A stretch of DNA of 64,000 nt from Brasilonema sp. CT11 (lineage in GTDB: Bacteria > Cyanobacteriota > Cyanobacteriia > Cyanobacteriales > Nostocaceae): NCBI RefSeq assembly GCF_017982655.1, contig NZ_JABXYX010000020.1:36706-100705 (forward strand), in the 5' to 3' direction. This document shows positions 19,833 through 29,100 of the stretch, in pieces. Below the pieces are notes generated by a model. That model was given only the letters and a program-made list of their open reading frames with translations, had not been told where the DNA came from and ran no database searches. Numbering within the stretch: position 1 is the first letter of the stretch; each line of letters begins with the position of its first letter. A program made the position numbers and the translations under genes.

Positions 19833-22800
19833 ATGCAAAATCATACTACTGAAGGCTTTCGGCTTTCCCCCCAACAAAAGCGTCTTTGGTCATTGCAGCA
19901 ATGTAGTTTAGCTTATTGTGCTGAATGTGCCCTTTTGCTTGAAGGAAATCTCAAACCAGAGGTTTTAAAAATTGCCTTACAGGAAGTCATCAATCAACAT
20001 GGAATTCTGCATACAACCTTTCGCCGCTTAAATGGCATGAAGAATGCTGTTATGGTTGTAGCAAATAACAGCATTCTGTCATGGCGTGACATCAATCTAA
20101 GTGATTGGGAACCCAAGGAACTCTCAAACAAAATCGAGACTCTTTTCCAAGAAGCACGAAGTCAAAATTTAGACCTTGAGCAAGGTTCACTGTTGCAGGC
20201 ATCTCTATTGATGCTGTCAGAAAATAAGTATATTTTACTAATTCACCTCCCTTCCCTGTGTGCTGATACCTGGACACTCAAAAATTTAGTAGCTGAAATT
20301 AGCAACTCATACTCTGTTTGCTTGCAAGGTGAAGCAGTATCACAAGAAGTTGTGCAATACCTACAATTTTCCGAATGGCAGAATCAATTACTTGAAGACG
20401 AAGATGCAGAGGCGGCTAAGAAATACTGGCAAGAGCAAAAGCTTCCTTCCCAAGCTACATTAAGACTGCCTTTTGAAAGCCAACCTTCAAAACAATCACA
20501 ATTCCAGCCTGAGTGTTTGCGACTGACGATTGCTCCCGAAGTAACAGCCAAAATTGAAACTTTAGCCCAAAAGTATAATACTTCCACTGCTGTCGTCTTA
20601 CTAGCTTGCTGGCAAACGCTGATTTGGCGACTGACAGGACAGCCAGACATTGTTATCGGTATGGCTTGCGATCGCAGAGATTATGAAGAACTACAAAATT
20701 TACTAGGACTTGTTGCTACCTGGTTGCCAATTAAAAGGCATTTGACACCAGACTTACGCTTTAAAGAACTTTTAGAACTAGCTGAACAAACTATAGAGGC
20801 TGGTTCAGAATGGCAAGATTATTTCGTTCCAGAACCACTAGAAAATAATAATACACTTGCTTTTCCTATTGGTTTCGAGTTTGAGCAACTACCAGAACAA
20901 CTCATTGCCGGTGGTGTCTCATTTTATCTTGACAAATATTACACCTGTATTGAACCTTTTAAAGTAAAACTCACTTGTACTCAACGCGATAATTTCCTAA
21001 ATGCAGAATTTTATTATGATGTCAACTACTTTTATTCTGAAACTATTGAACGTATAACTGGACAGTTTCAAACTTTATTAACTAGTGCAACTGCAAATCC
21101 AGAAGATAAAATCTCTCAATTAGAGATTCTCAGCAAGAGCGATCGCCAACAATTACTAGTTGAGTTTAACCAAACGCAGATTAATTATCCACTAGACAAA
21201 TGTATTCACCAACTTTTTGAAGAACAAGCACAAAAAACACCCAATAATATTGCCGTTGTATTTGTAGACGCGCAAAGCGCGGCTTCTCGTAGAGTAGACC
21301 AGCAACTGACCTATGCAGAGCTTAACCGCAAAGCCAACAAAATAGCTCACTACTTGCAGCAGCGAGGAGTTAAGCCAGAAGTTTTAGTTGGGCTTTGCGT
21401 AGAGCGATCGCTTGAAATGATTATTGGACTACTGGGCATCCTCAAAGCTGGTGGAGCATACTTACCGCTAGATCCAGCATTACCAAAGGAGAATCTTGCC
21501 TTCCGGTTGCAGGATGCCCAAGTACCAGTGCTATTGACACAACAGCGATTAGTGGATGCCCTGCCAACAGATGTCTCGCAGATAGTCTGCTTAGACACGG
21601 ACTGGGATATTATTGCTCAACACAGTGATGAAAATCCCACAAGTGTTGTAACAAGTGAAAATCTGGTCTATGTATTGTTCACCTCTGGCTCAACTGGTAC
21701 ACCAAAAGGGGTAGCGATTGAACATCAACAACTGCTAAATTACCTCAACGGAATCATAGATAAGTTGAATCTATCAACAATAATTAACTTCGCTACTGTT
21801 TCCACCCTTGCAGCAGATTTGGGTAATACTGTTATCTTTTCTTCTCTTTGTAGTGGAGGGTGTCTGCATGTGTTGTCTGCCGAGTGTGCTACTGACTCAG
21901 CAGCCCTAGGAAAATACTGCCGCAAACATCCCATTGACTGTCTCAAAATTGTACCCTCCCACCTTGCCACTCTGCTTGCATCTGCACCATCCGAGTCGAT
22001 TTTGCCCCGCGCCAGACTGATTCTTGGTGGTGAAGCAGCAAGTTGGGAACTAATTGAGCAAATTCAAGCTTCTGCACCAGACTGCCTTATCTTCAATCAC
22101 TACGGTCCGACAGAAGCTACCGTGGGGGTTACTACTTTCGCCGTTGGGGATAAACAAGCTAACTATAGTTCACAAACAGTTCCACTTGGTCGTCCACTTG
22201 CTAACACGCAGATTTATTTGCTTGATGAGCAACTGCAACCTGTGCCCATTGGTGTCCCAGGTGAATTATACATCGGCGGTGCTTGTTTAGCTCGCGGCTA
22301 TCTGAATCGGTCTGAGCTAACAGCACAACGGTTCATTCCCAATCCCTTTGCACAGACGGGATTGATTGCATCTAACTCAGGATCGCGCTTATACAAAACT
22401 GGTGATAAAGCACGCTACTTAAGCGACGGCAATATTGAGTTTCTTGGACGGGTCGATCATCAAGTCAAAGTTAGGGGTTTCCGTATTGAGCTAGGAGAAA
22501 TAGAGAGCATACTATGTCAACACCCGGAAGTACAACAGGCTGCAGTTACAGCTTGGGAAAAAGAGTTGAGTAACCAGTGCTTAGTAGGTTATATTGTTCC
22601 TAAGCACAAACAAACACTTAGTGTTAGTGAACTGTACAGATTCCTAAGACAGAAGCTGCCAGAATACATGGTGCCCTCAACTTTCGTGATGTTGAAGGCT
22701 CTACCACTTACGCCTAATGGAAAAGTCAACCGCAACGCGCTACCAGAACCAGACGATCATCGTCCAGAATTAGAAGCAACTTATGAACCACCTCGAACTG

Positions 22801-23099
22801 AAGTAGAGCAAACCATCGCTAATATTTGGCAGCAGATGCTTCATGTTGAAAAGGTGGGCATTCATGATAATTTTTTCGACCTTGGTGGTCATTCATTACT
22901 TCTTGTTCAAATTCATGCCAAATTGCGAGAAGTTTTAAAGACAAATATATCAATAGTTAACTTGTTTGAATATCCAACTATAAACTCCTTGGCGAAATAT
23001 TTAACACAAGAACAAACTGAAACATCTTCTTTTGAGGAAAGCGATAAACGAGCACAAAGCCGCATTGCTTCAAGGCAGTCAAGAGCACAATCTCGGTAA
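19833..23099 (+). CDS. NRPS, interface-like domain-A (Asp)-PCP (1088 aa)
   Basis: The I domain (residues 1-430) begins GFRLSPQQKRLWSLQ and has LPSLCAD instead of HHxxxDG. The A domain (450-965) has FTSGSTGTPKG near 612. Aligning the unusual LAADLGNTVIF stretch by the following GG gives the pocket D L T K I G H V G K, essentially the classical Asp code DLTKVGHIGK, so L-Asp is well supported. PCP FFDLGGHSLLLVQ has its Ser near 1019. There is no C domain: the upstream protein ends in C plus dioxygenase, and the downstream protein is a KS. A 30-nt repeat insertion adds ten residues at the start of the A domain (21270-21299). The tail is Arg/Ser/Gln-rich and basic. Predicted to load Asp for beta-hydroxylation by dioxygenase 3 and hand the chain to the PKS. 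Confidence 0.92.
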   Translation: MQNHTTEGFRLSPQQKRLWSLQQCSLAYCAECALLLEGNLKPEVLKIALQEVINQHGILHTTFRRLNGMKNAVMVVANNSILSWRDINLSDWEPKELSNKIETLFQEARSQNLDLEQGSLLQASLLMLSENKYILLIHLPSLCADTWTLKNLVAEISNSYSVCLQGEAVSQEVVQYLQFSEWQNQLLEDEDAEAAKKYWQEQKLPSQATLRLPFESQPSKQSQFQPECLRLTIAPEVTAKIETLAQKYNTSTAVVLLACWQTLIWRLTGQPDIVIGMACDRRDYEELQNLLGLVATWLPIKRHLTPDLRFKELLELAEQTIEAGSEWQDYFVPEPLENNNTLAFPIGFEFEQLPEQLIAGGVSFYLDKYYTCIEPFKVKLTCTQRDNFLNAEFYYDVNYFYSETIERITGQFQTLLTSATANPEDKISQLEILSKSDRQQLLVEFNQTQINYPLDKCIHQLFEEQAQKTPNNIAVVFVDAQSAASRRVDQQLTYAELNRKANKIAHYLQQRGVKPEVLVGLCVERSLEMIIGLLGILKAGGAYLPLDPALPKENLAFRLQDAQVPVLLTQQRLVDALPTDVSQIVCLDTDWDIIAQHSDENPTSVVTSENLVYVLFTSGSTGTPKGVAIEHQQLLNYLNGIIDKLNLSTIINFATVSTLAADLGNTVIFSSLCSGGCLHVLSAECATDSAALGKYCRKHPIDCLKIVPSHLATLLASAPSESILPRARLILGGEAASWELIEQIQASAPDCLIFNHYGPTEATVGVTTFAVGDKQANYSSQTVPLGRPLANTQIYLLDEQLQPVPIGVPGELYIGGACLARGYLNRSELTAQRFIPNPFAQTGLIASNSGSRLYKTGDKARYLSDGNIEFLGRVDHQVKVRGFRIELGEIESILCQHPEVQQAAVTAWEKELSNQCLVGYIVPKHKQTLSVSELYRFLRQKLPEYMVPSTFVMLKALPLTPNGKVNRNALPEPDDHRPELEATYEPPRTEVEQTIANIWQQMLHVEKVGIHDNFFDLGGHSLLLVQIHAKLREVLKTNISIVNLFEYPTINSLAKYLTQEQTETSSFEESDKRAQSRIASRQSRAQSR
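21270..21299 (+). repeat. 30-nt in-frame repeat insertion within an NRPS gene
   Basis: The palindromic Nostoc-type repeat GCGCAAAGCGCGGCTTCTCG continues through TAGAGTAGAC. It is bracketed by a duplicated GTAGAC (21264-21269 and 21294-21299). Removing 30 nt restores the usual VFVDQQLTY sequence of the A-domain entrance, so this is a clean in-frame insertion. Confidence 0.75.
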
Positions 23100-23184
23100 A
23101 ATCATCTGAGCAAAAAACAGGATTTACGTTTTAGCCCTAAATAACCATCAATGCAAATCATCAAGTCTTAAGAAGGAAATTGTC

Positions 23185-26088
23185 ATGAACAGCCTAGAAA
23201 CACAAAATAAAATAGGCGATTTAGATATAGCGGTTATCGGTATGTCTGGACGATTTCCTAAAGCCAGAAATATTGATGCTTATTGGCATAATTTGCGCTC
23301 AGGGGTAGAATCAATATCGTTTTTTTCAAATCAAGAACTGGAGTCATTCGGGGTAGAGCCATCTTTACTGAGTGATCCCAATTATGTTAAAGCAAATGCT
23401 GTACTGGAAGATATAGAATTATTCGATGCTTCATTCTTTGATTACTCTCCCAGAACAGCAGAAATAATGGATCCACAGCACCGCCTCTTTTTGGAAACTG
23501 CCTGGGAGGCTCTTGAAAATGCTGGCTATGATTCTAAAACCTATGATGGTCGGATTAGTGTTTATGGTAGTGCCAGTATTAGCAGCTATTTTTTATTCAA
23601 TCTTTTCTCTAATACCGAACTGCTAAAATTAGTCGGTCTTGATCAAATTAGGCATAACAATCGTACAGATAACCTGACAACCCGAGTCGCTTATAAGTTG
23701 GATCTTAAGGGGTCAGCTATCACTGTTCAAACTGGATGTTCTAGCTCATTAGTTGCCGTTCACTTAGCCTGTCAAAGCTTGATAGATCGTGAATGTGATA
23801 TGGCTTTGGCTGGTGGAGTTTCTGTAACAGGATTGCAAAAAGCTGGCTATATTTATCAAGAAGGGGGAATTTTGTCTCCCGACGGACACTGTCGCGCTTT
23901 TGATGCTCAAGCAAAAGGAACTGTGGGCGGTGATGGTGTGGGCATAGTCGCTTTAAAGCGATTAGCAGATGCTCTGGCGGATGGAGATAATATTCATGCT
24001 GTTATTAAAGGTTCAGCTGTTAATAATGATGGTTCTTCAAAAGTTGGTTATACAGCTCCGAGTATCGATGGTCAAGCAAAGGTGATTGCTGAGGCACTTG
24101 CGATCGCCCAAGTGGAACCTGAAACAATCAACTATGTTGAAACTCATGGCACTGGGACTGTTTTAGGAGATCCTATTGAAATTGCAGCGCTTACCAAATC
24201 TTTTCGCGCTAAAACTAAAAAAAAGGATTTCTGCGCTCTTGGTTCAGTAAAAACCAACATCGGACACCTAGATACTGCGGCTGGTGTTGCTGGTTTAATC
24301 AAAACTATTCTCGCGCTCAAACACAAACAGATACCACCCAGCTTGCACTTTCAAGAGCCTAATCCCCAGATTGATTTTGCCAACAGCCCCTTTTATGTTA
24401 ACACTACGCTCTCCCAATGGAACACAAACGGAACACCACGCCGTGCAGGGGTCAGTTCCTTTGGCATTGGCGGTACTAATGCCCATGTGATTCTTGAGGA
24501 AACCCCGACAACAGAGCAGGAGAGCAGGGGAGCAGGGAAGCAGGGGAGAGGGTATCAATTGTTGGTACTATCTGCTAAAACTAGTTCAGCACTAGAGACT
24601 GCTACAGCAAATTTGGTCAAGCACTTGCAGCAGCATCCTGAACTTAACCTGGCAGACGTCGCTTACACTCTTGGGGTAGGTCGTCGAGCGTTTGCTCATC
24701 GCAGAATGGTGGTTTGTCAAGACCTTAAGGGTACAGTCAAAATTTTAGAAACAAAAGACCCGCAACGAGTTTTTACCCATTTCACCGAACCTTGTGAGCA
24801 AGAAATCGTGTTTATGTTTCCTGGTCAGGGGTCTCAGTATGTAGAGATGGGTCGAGATCTGTACCAAAGCGAGCCAATTTTTCGGGAACAAGTTGATTCT
24901 TGCTGTAAAATACTTATACCTATTTTAGGAATAGACTTACGCACTATTCTGTATCCAAGCGAAGAACAGCAAACAGTAGCAGCACAACAGCTAACACAAA
25001 CCCATATTACCCAGCCCGCGCTGTTTGTGATTTCGTATGCTTTAGCACAATTGTGGATCGCGTGGGGAGTGCGTCCTTCTGCAATGATTGGTCATAGCAT
25101 TGGGGAGTATGTTGCAGCTTGCTTGGCTGGTGTTTTTTCTCTAGAAGATGCATTGGTCATAGTAACCAAGCGTGGACAACTGATGCAACAACAGCCCCCT
25201 GGTGCAATGCTTGCTGTACCCCTATCGGAGGCGGAAGTCATACCTCTGCTTGGTGAAAAACTCTCTGTAGCAGCTATTAACGCACCAGCACGCTGTGTGG
25301 TTTCAGGACCAATACCTGTGATTGATGATTTACAAAATCGTCTGACTGAACAAGGAGTTGACTGTCGTCGTCTGCATACTTCTCATGCCTTTCATTCCCA
25401 AATGATGGATCCCATCACCGATAAATATACACAGCAATTACAAACAGTCAAGCTCAATTCACCGAAAATTCCCTTTTTATCTAACCTAACTGGTACCTGG
25501 ATAACTACAGCCCAGGCGACAGATCCTAGTTACTGGAGTAAGCACTTGCGCTCCCCAGTTCGCTTTGCCGAGGGCATTGCTGAGTTGTTAAAACAACCAA
25601 ATCGGATTCTTTTAGAAGTTGGTCCTGGACAGACTTTGAGTGCCTTATCGAAGCAACAGGCGCAGGGGAGGATGATACTTTCTTCACTACGTCATCCGCA
25701 TGATCAACAATCCGATGTAACGTTTTTGCTAAATACTTTAGGTCAACTCTGGCTCAGCGGGGTACAGATAGATTGGTTTAGCTTTTACGCCAATCAAAAG
25801 CATCATCGCCTACCTTTGCCAACATATCCATTTGAACGAGAAAAATTTTGGATTGAATCCTCGAAAGTTAATGAATTGAATCAATTGTATGAAAAAAGCA
25901 ATCAAAATCACAAACAACGAGAAGAGAAAACACAAGATTTCTTAGTTGAATCTCATAAAAATACTTTGAGTGATATGCCTGTCATAAAAAAAGAAAGTAT
26001 GACAGAATCTCATCTAGAAACAATTATTAATAAACAAATGAAAATCATGTTACAACAGTTAAAAGTATTAGACACATACATGTTTTAA
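23185..26088 (+). CDS. Type I PKS, KS-AT (967 aa)
   Basis: The ketosynthase (residues 1-430) has its nucleophile in TGCSSSLVAVHL near 183 (the common form is TACSTS), HGTGT, and NIGHLDTAAG. The acyltransferase has FPGQGSQY and GHSIGEY near 636, plus the HAFHS motif of malonyl-CoA-specific ATs. The protein ends after AT in a Lys/Glu/Gln-rich helical tail with no carrier; the carrier is at the N-terminus of the next protein. It therefore extends the Asp-terminated chain by one malonate, leaving a beta-keto group for the AMT domain downstream. An AAGGA ribosome site precedes ATG 23185. A GGGAGCA-type simple repeat adds residues in the KS-AT linker (24514-24552). Confidence 0.92.
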   Translation: MNSLETQNKIGDLDIAVIGMSGRFPKARNIDAYWHNLRSGVESISFFSNQELESFGVEPSLLSDPNYVKANAVLEDIELFDASFFDYSPRTAEIMDPQHRLFLETAWEALENAGYDSKTYDGRISVYGSASISSYFLFNLFSNTELLKLVGLDQIRHNNRTDNLTTRVAYKLDLKGSAITVQTGCSSSLVAVHLACQSLIDRECDMALAGGVSVTGLQKAGYIYQEGGILSPDGHCRAFDAQAKGTVGGDGVGIVALKRLADALADGDNIHAVIKGSAVNNDGSSKVGYTAPSIDGQAKVIAEALAIAQVEPETINYVETHGTGTVLGDPIEIAALTKSFRAKTKKKDFCALGSVKTNIGHLDTAAGVAGLIKTILALKHKQIPPSLHFQEPNPQIDFANSPFYVNTTLSQWNTNGTPRRAGVSSFGIGGTNAHVILEETPTTEQESRGAGKQGRGYQLLVLSAKTSSALETATANLVKHLQQHPELNLADVAYTLGVGRRAFAHRRMVVCQDLKGTVKILETKDPQRVFTHFTEPCEQEIVFMFPGQGSQYVEMGRDLYQSEPIFREQVDSCCKILIPILGIDLRTILYPSEEQQTVAAQQLTQTHITQPALFVISYALAQLWIAWGVRPSAMIGHSIGEYVAACLAGVFSLEDALVIVTKRGQLMQQQPPGAMLAVPLSEAEVIPLLGEKLSVAAINAPARCVVSGPIPVIDDLQNRLTEQGVDCRRLHTSHAFHSQMMDPITDKYTQQLQTVKLNSPKIPFLSNLTGTWITTAQATDPSYWSKHLRSPVRFAEGIAELLKQPNRILLEVGPGQTLSALSKQQAQGRMILSSLRHPHDQQSDVTFLLNTLGQLWLSGVQIDWFSFYANQKHHRLPLPTYPFEREKFWIESSKVNELNQLYEKSNQNHKQREEKTQDFLVESHKNTLSDMPVIKKESMTESHLETIINKQMKIMLQQLKVLDTYMF
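24514..24552 (+). repeat. GGGAGCA-type short tandem repeat inside a PKS gene
   Basis: Degenerate copies of GAGCAGGG/GGGAAGCAGG encode an ESRGAGKQGRG-like insertion in the KS-AT linker that the three sister PKS genes lack. Such GGGA/GCAGG heptamer repeats are typical between genes in filamentous cyanobacteria. Confidence 0.65.
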
Positions 26089-26146
26089 TTAACATAAATA
26101 AAAAACATCTTTAAGTTATTTGAGTATATTATTTCATAAAATCTCT

Positions 26147-29100
26147 ATGTTTGAAACGAAAGATATTATCAGTGAAGACTCTCAGCATCAACAAATTCTG
26201 TCCAAGCTCAAAGATATTTTCGTTGAATTGCTGGGAGTCAAGATCTCAAAAATAGATATTCACACTCATTTTCTTGAAATGGGTCTTGATTCTCTGCTCC
26301 TGCTACAAATAAAGCGTGCTATTCAAGAACAGCTTGATATTAACGTTCCTTTTCGCTTACTGGTGGAAGATTTCTCAACAATTCATGCTTTAGCAAATCA
26401 CATAGCTCAACAGCTACCTGCGGAAGAACTCATCACCAAGACGGAACCATCACTAACTGTCAAGGCTTCCAATACACACGAGTTTGAGCAAGAACATAAG
26501 AAACCTGCGGGAGGTACAGTTCTCGAACAAGTCATAGCACAGCAGCTTGAGCTAATGTCTAAACAGCTTGAGCTATTGCAAAAAACTAACTCCTATGGGA
26601 AAGTTCTACCTTCACCAACAGCTATCCAAGCTACACCTTTTCAGACAAAGGAACAACAAACGACTCAAAATTTAACTAATCATTTTGTAAACTTAGCCTC
26701 TACATCCATAAAGACAGAGTTTCAGCAACCACCCACAAATCAGACTATTGAATCACAACAGACTCAAACAGAAGCTCAGCAGCCACCCACAAATCAGACT
26801 ATTGAATCACAACAGACTCAAACAGAAGCAATAACTCTGTTGAGTCCTCACCAACAGAAACATTTGGATGATTTAATAGCACGGTTTGTTCAACGCACTC
26901 AAGAGTCTAAAAGACTTACCCAAGTTTATCGTTCTTACCATGCTAATGGCAGAGCGGTGAGTGGGTTTGTTCCCTCCTTCAAAGAGATGTTGTATCCAAT
27001 CCACGGACAGCGTGGAGAGGGAGCCAGACTCTGGGATGTTGATGGTAACGAATACGTAGACATTTCAATGGGGTTTGGTGCGCTTTTATTTGGTCATTCG
27101 CCATCTTTTGTTATCCAAACTATTCAAGAGCAGATTCAGCAAGGCATATTACATGGTCCACAATCACGTCTTTGCGGTCACGTAGCTAAGTTAATTTGCG
27201 AACTGACGGGTGCAGAGCGAGCAGCTTTTTGTAACGATGGCACAGAAGCAGTTATGGGAGCAATACGTCTAGCACGTGCTGCAACAGGACGTTCCAAGAT
27301 TGCTTTATTTACTGGTTCTTATCACGGAATTTATGATGGGGTATTGGTTAGAGGAGTAACAAGCAATGAAGGAACGCTGCGTTCTATCCCTAAGGCTGTA
27401 GGTATTCCATCATACATTGCCGATGATGTCATAGTACTCGAATATGGAAAGCCTGAATCTCTGGAGATTTTAAAAGTTCATACCCACGAGCTGGCAGCAG
27501 TTCTGGTTGAGCCGATACAAAGCAGTCGGCCAGATTTGCAACCCAAAGAGTTTCTGCTCCAACTCAGACAACTGACTCAAGCAACAGGAACTGTATTAAT
27601 TTTCGACGAAGTCATTACAGGCTTTCGGATGCACCCAGGTGGTATTCAGGGATTGTGGGATATTCAAGCAGATTTGACCACCTATGGTAAAGCCGTTGCT
27701 GGTGGTATGCCGATTGGGGTTATAGCTGGTAAGGCAGCTTTAATGGATGCACTTGACGGCGGTATGTGGAACTATGGAGATAAGTCTTATCCTCAAGCAG
27801 AAGCCACCCTGTTCGCTGGTACCTTTTTCAAGCATCCTTTAGTCATGGCTACTGCCTGGGCTGCACTCAATCATATCAAAAACAGCGGCTCGAAACTACA
27901 GGAGGAGTTATCTGAAAAAACAAGAAAATTAGCCGATACTCTTAATAATTACTTTGAGAAAAGGCAAGTACCTATTCAAGTAGTCAATTTTGGTTCACTC
28001 TTCCGTTTTATTGCTTCTACTCCTCTCAAGTTTGGTAATTTATTTTTCTACTATCTATTGGAAAAAGGAGTTTATGTCTGGGAAGGACGCACTCTTTATC
28101 TATCTACAGCCCATACTGATGAAGATATTGAACATGTCATTCGAGCAGTCAAAGAAAGCGTAGTAGAAATGCAAGAAGGGGAATTTTTACCCCCCTCCCC
28201 GAGTTCAACAACTGACAGAGAGTCGATAAAAGTTCCCCTAACAGAAGCACAAAAGGAACTATGGTTTCTAGCACAGATGGGTAACGAAGCCTCCCGCGCT
28301 TATAACGAATCCAGAGCTATCCACCTGCGAGGATCTTTCAATTTTTCGGCACTACGTCAGGCTGTTCAGGGAATTATCAATCGTCATGAGGCGTTACGAA
28401 CTACTTTTGGCCCACAAGGAGATTATCAACTTATTCATTCCTCTGTCATTATAGATATCTCTTTCAGCGACTTTTCTACTTTAGATAAAAGTGAACGTGA
28501 AGCTCAACTATCGCAAATTTTAAAACAAGAAGCTCAACAAACTTTCAATCTTGAACAAGGTTCATTACTCTGTTTTCACATAGTAAAACTGGAGAAACAA
28601 CATCATCTTCTAGTTATTACTAATCATCACATTGTTGCTGATGGTTGGTCGATCACTATCTTGCTACGAGAACTAGCTGCAATTTATTCCGCAGAGTGTC
28701 AGGGTATCGCTTACCAACTCCCACAACCGATGCAATTGAGTGAGTATGCTCAATCGCAAGCGCGCCTGCAACAGAGTCCAGAGATGGCAACAGCTGAAGC
28801 TTATTGGCTCAAGAAATTTGCGAATTCAGTCCCAGTGTTGGAATTACCAACTGACCGTCCTCGACCATCAGTCAATACATACACTGGTGATCGACAAAGT
28901 CTTACACTCGGTACATCCCTATTTAAAAATCTAAAAAGCTTGAGTGTCCAACGTCATACGACTCTGTTTACGACGCTCCTGGCTGGATATATTGCATTGC
29001 TACACCGATTAACTGGTCAAGATGACATAGTTGTTGGTATTGCTGCGGCAGGACAATTATCTGTGGGAAGTGAATACCTTGTTGGTCACTGTGTTAACCT

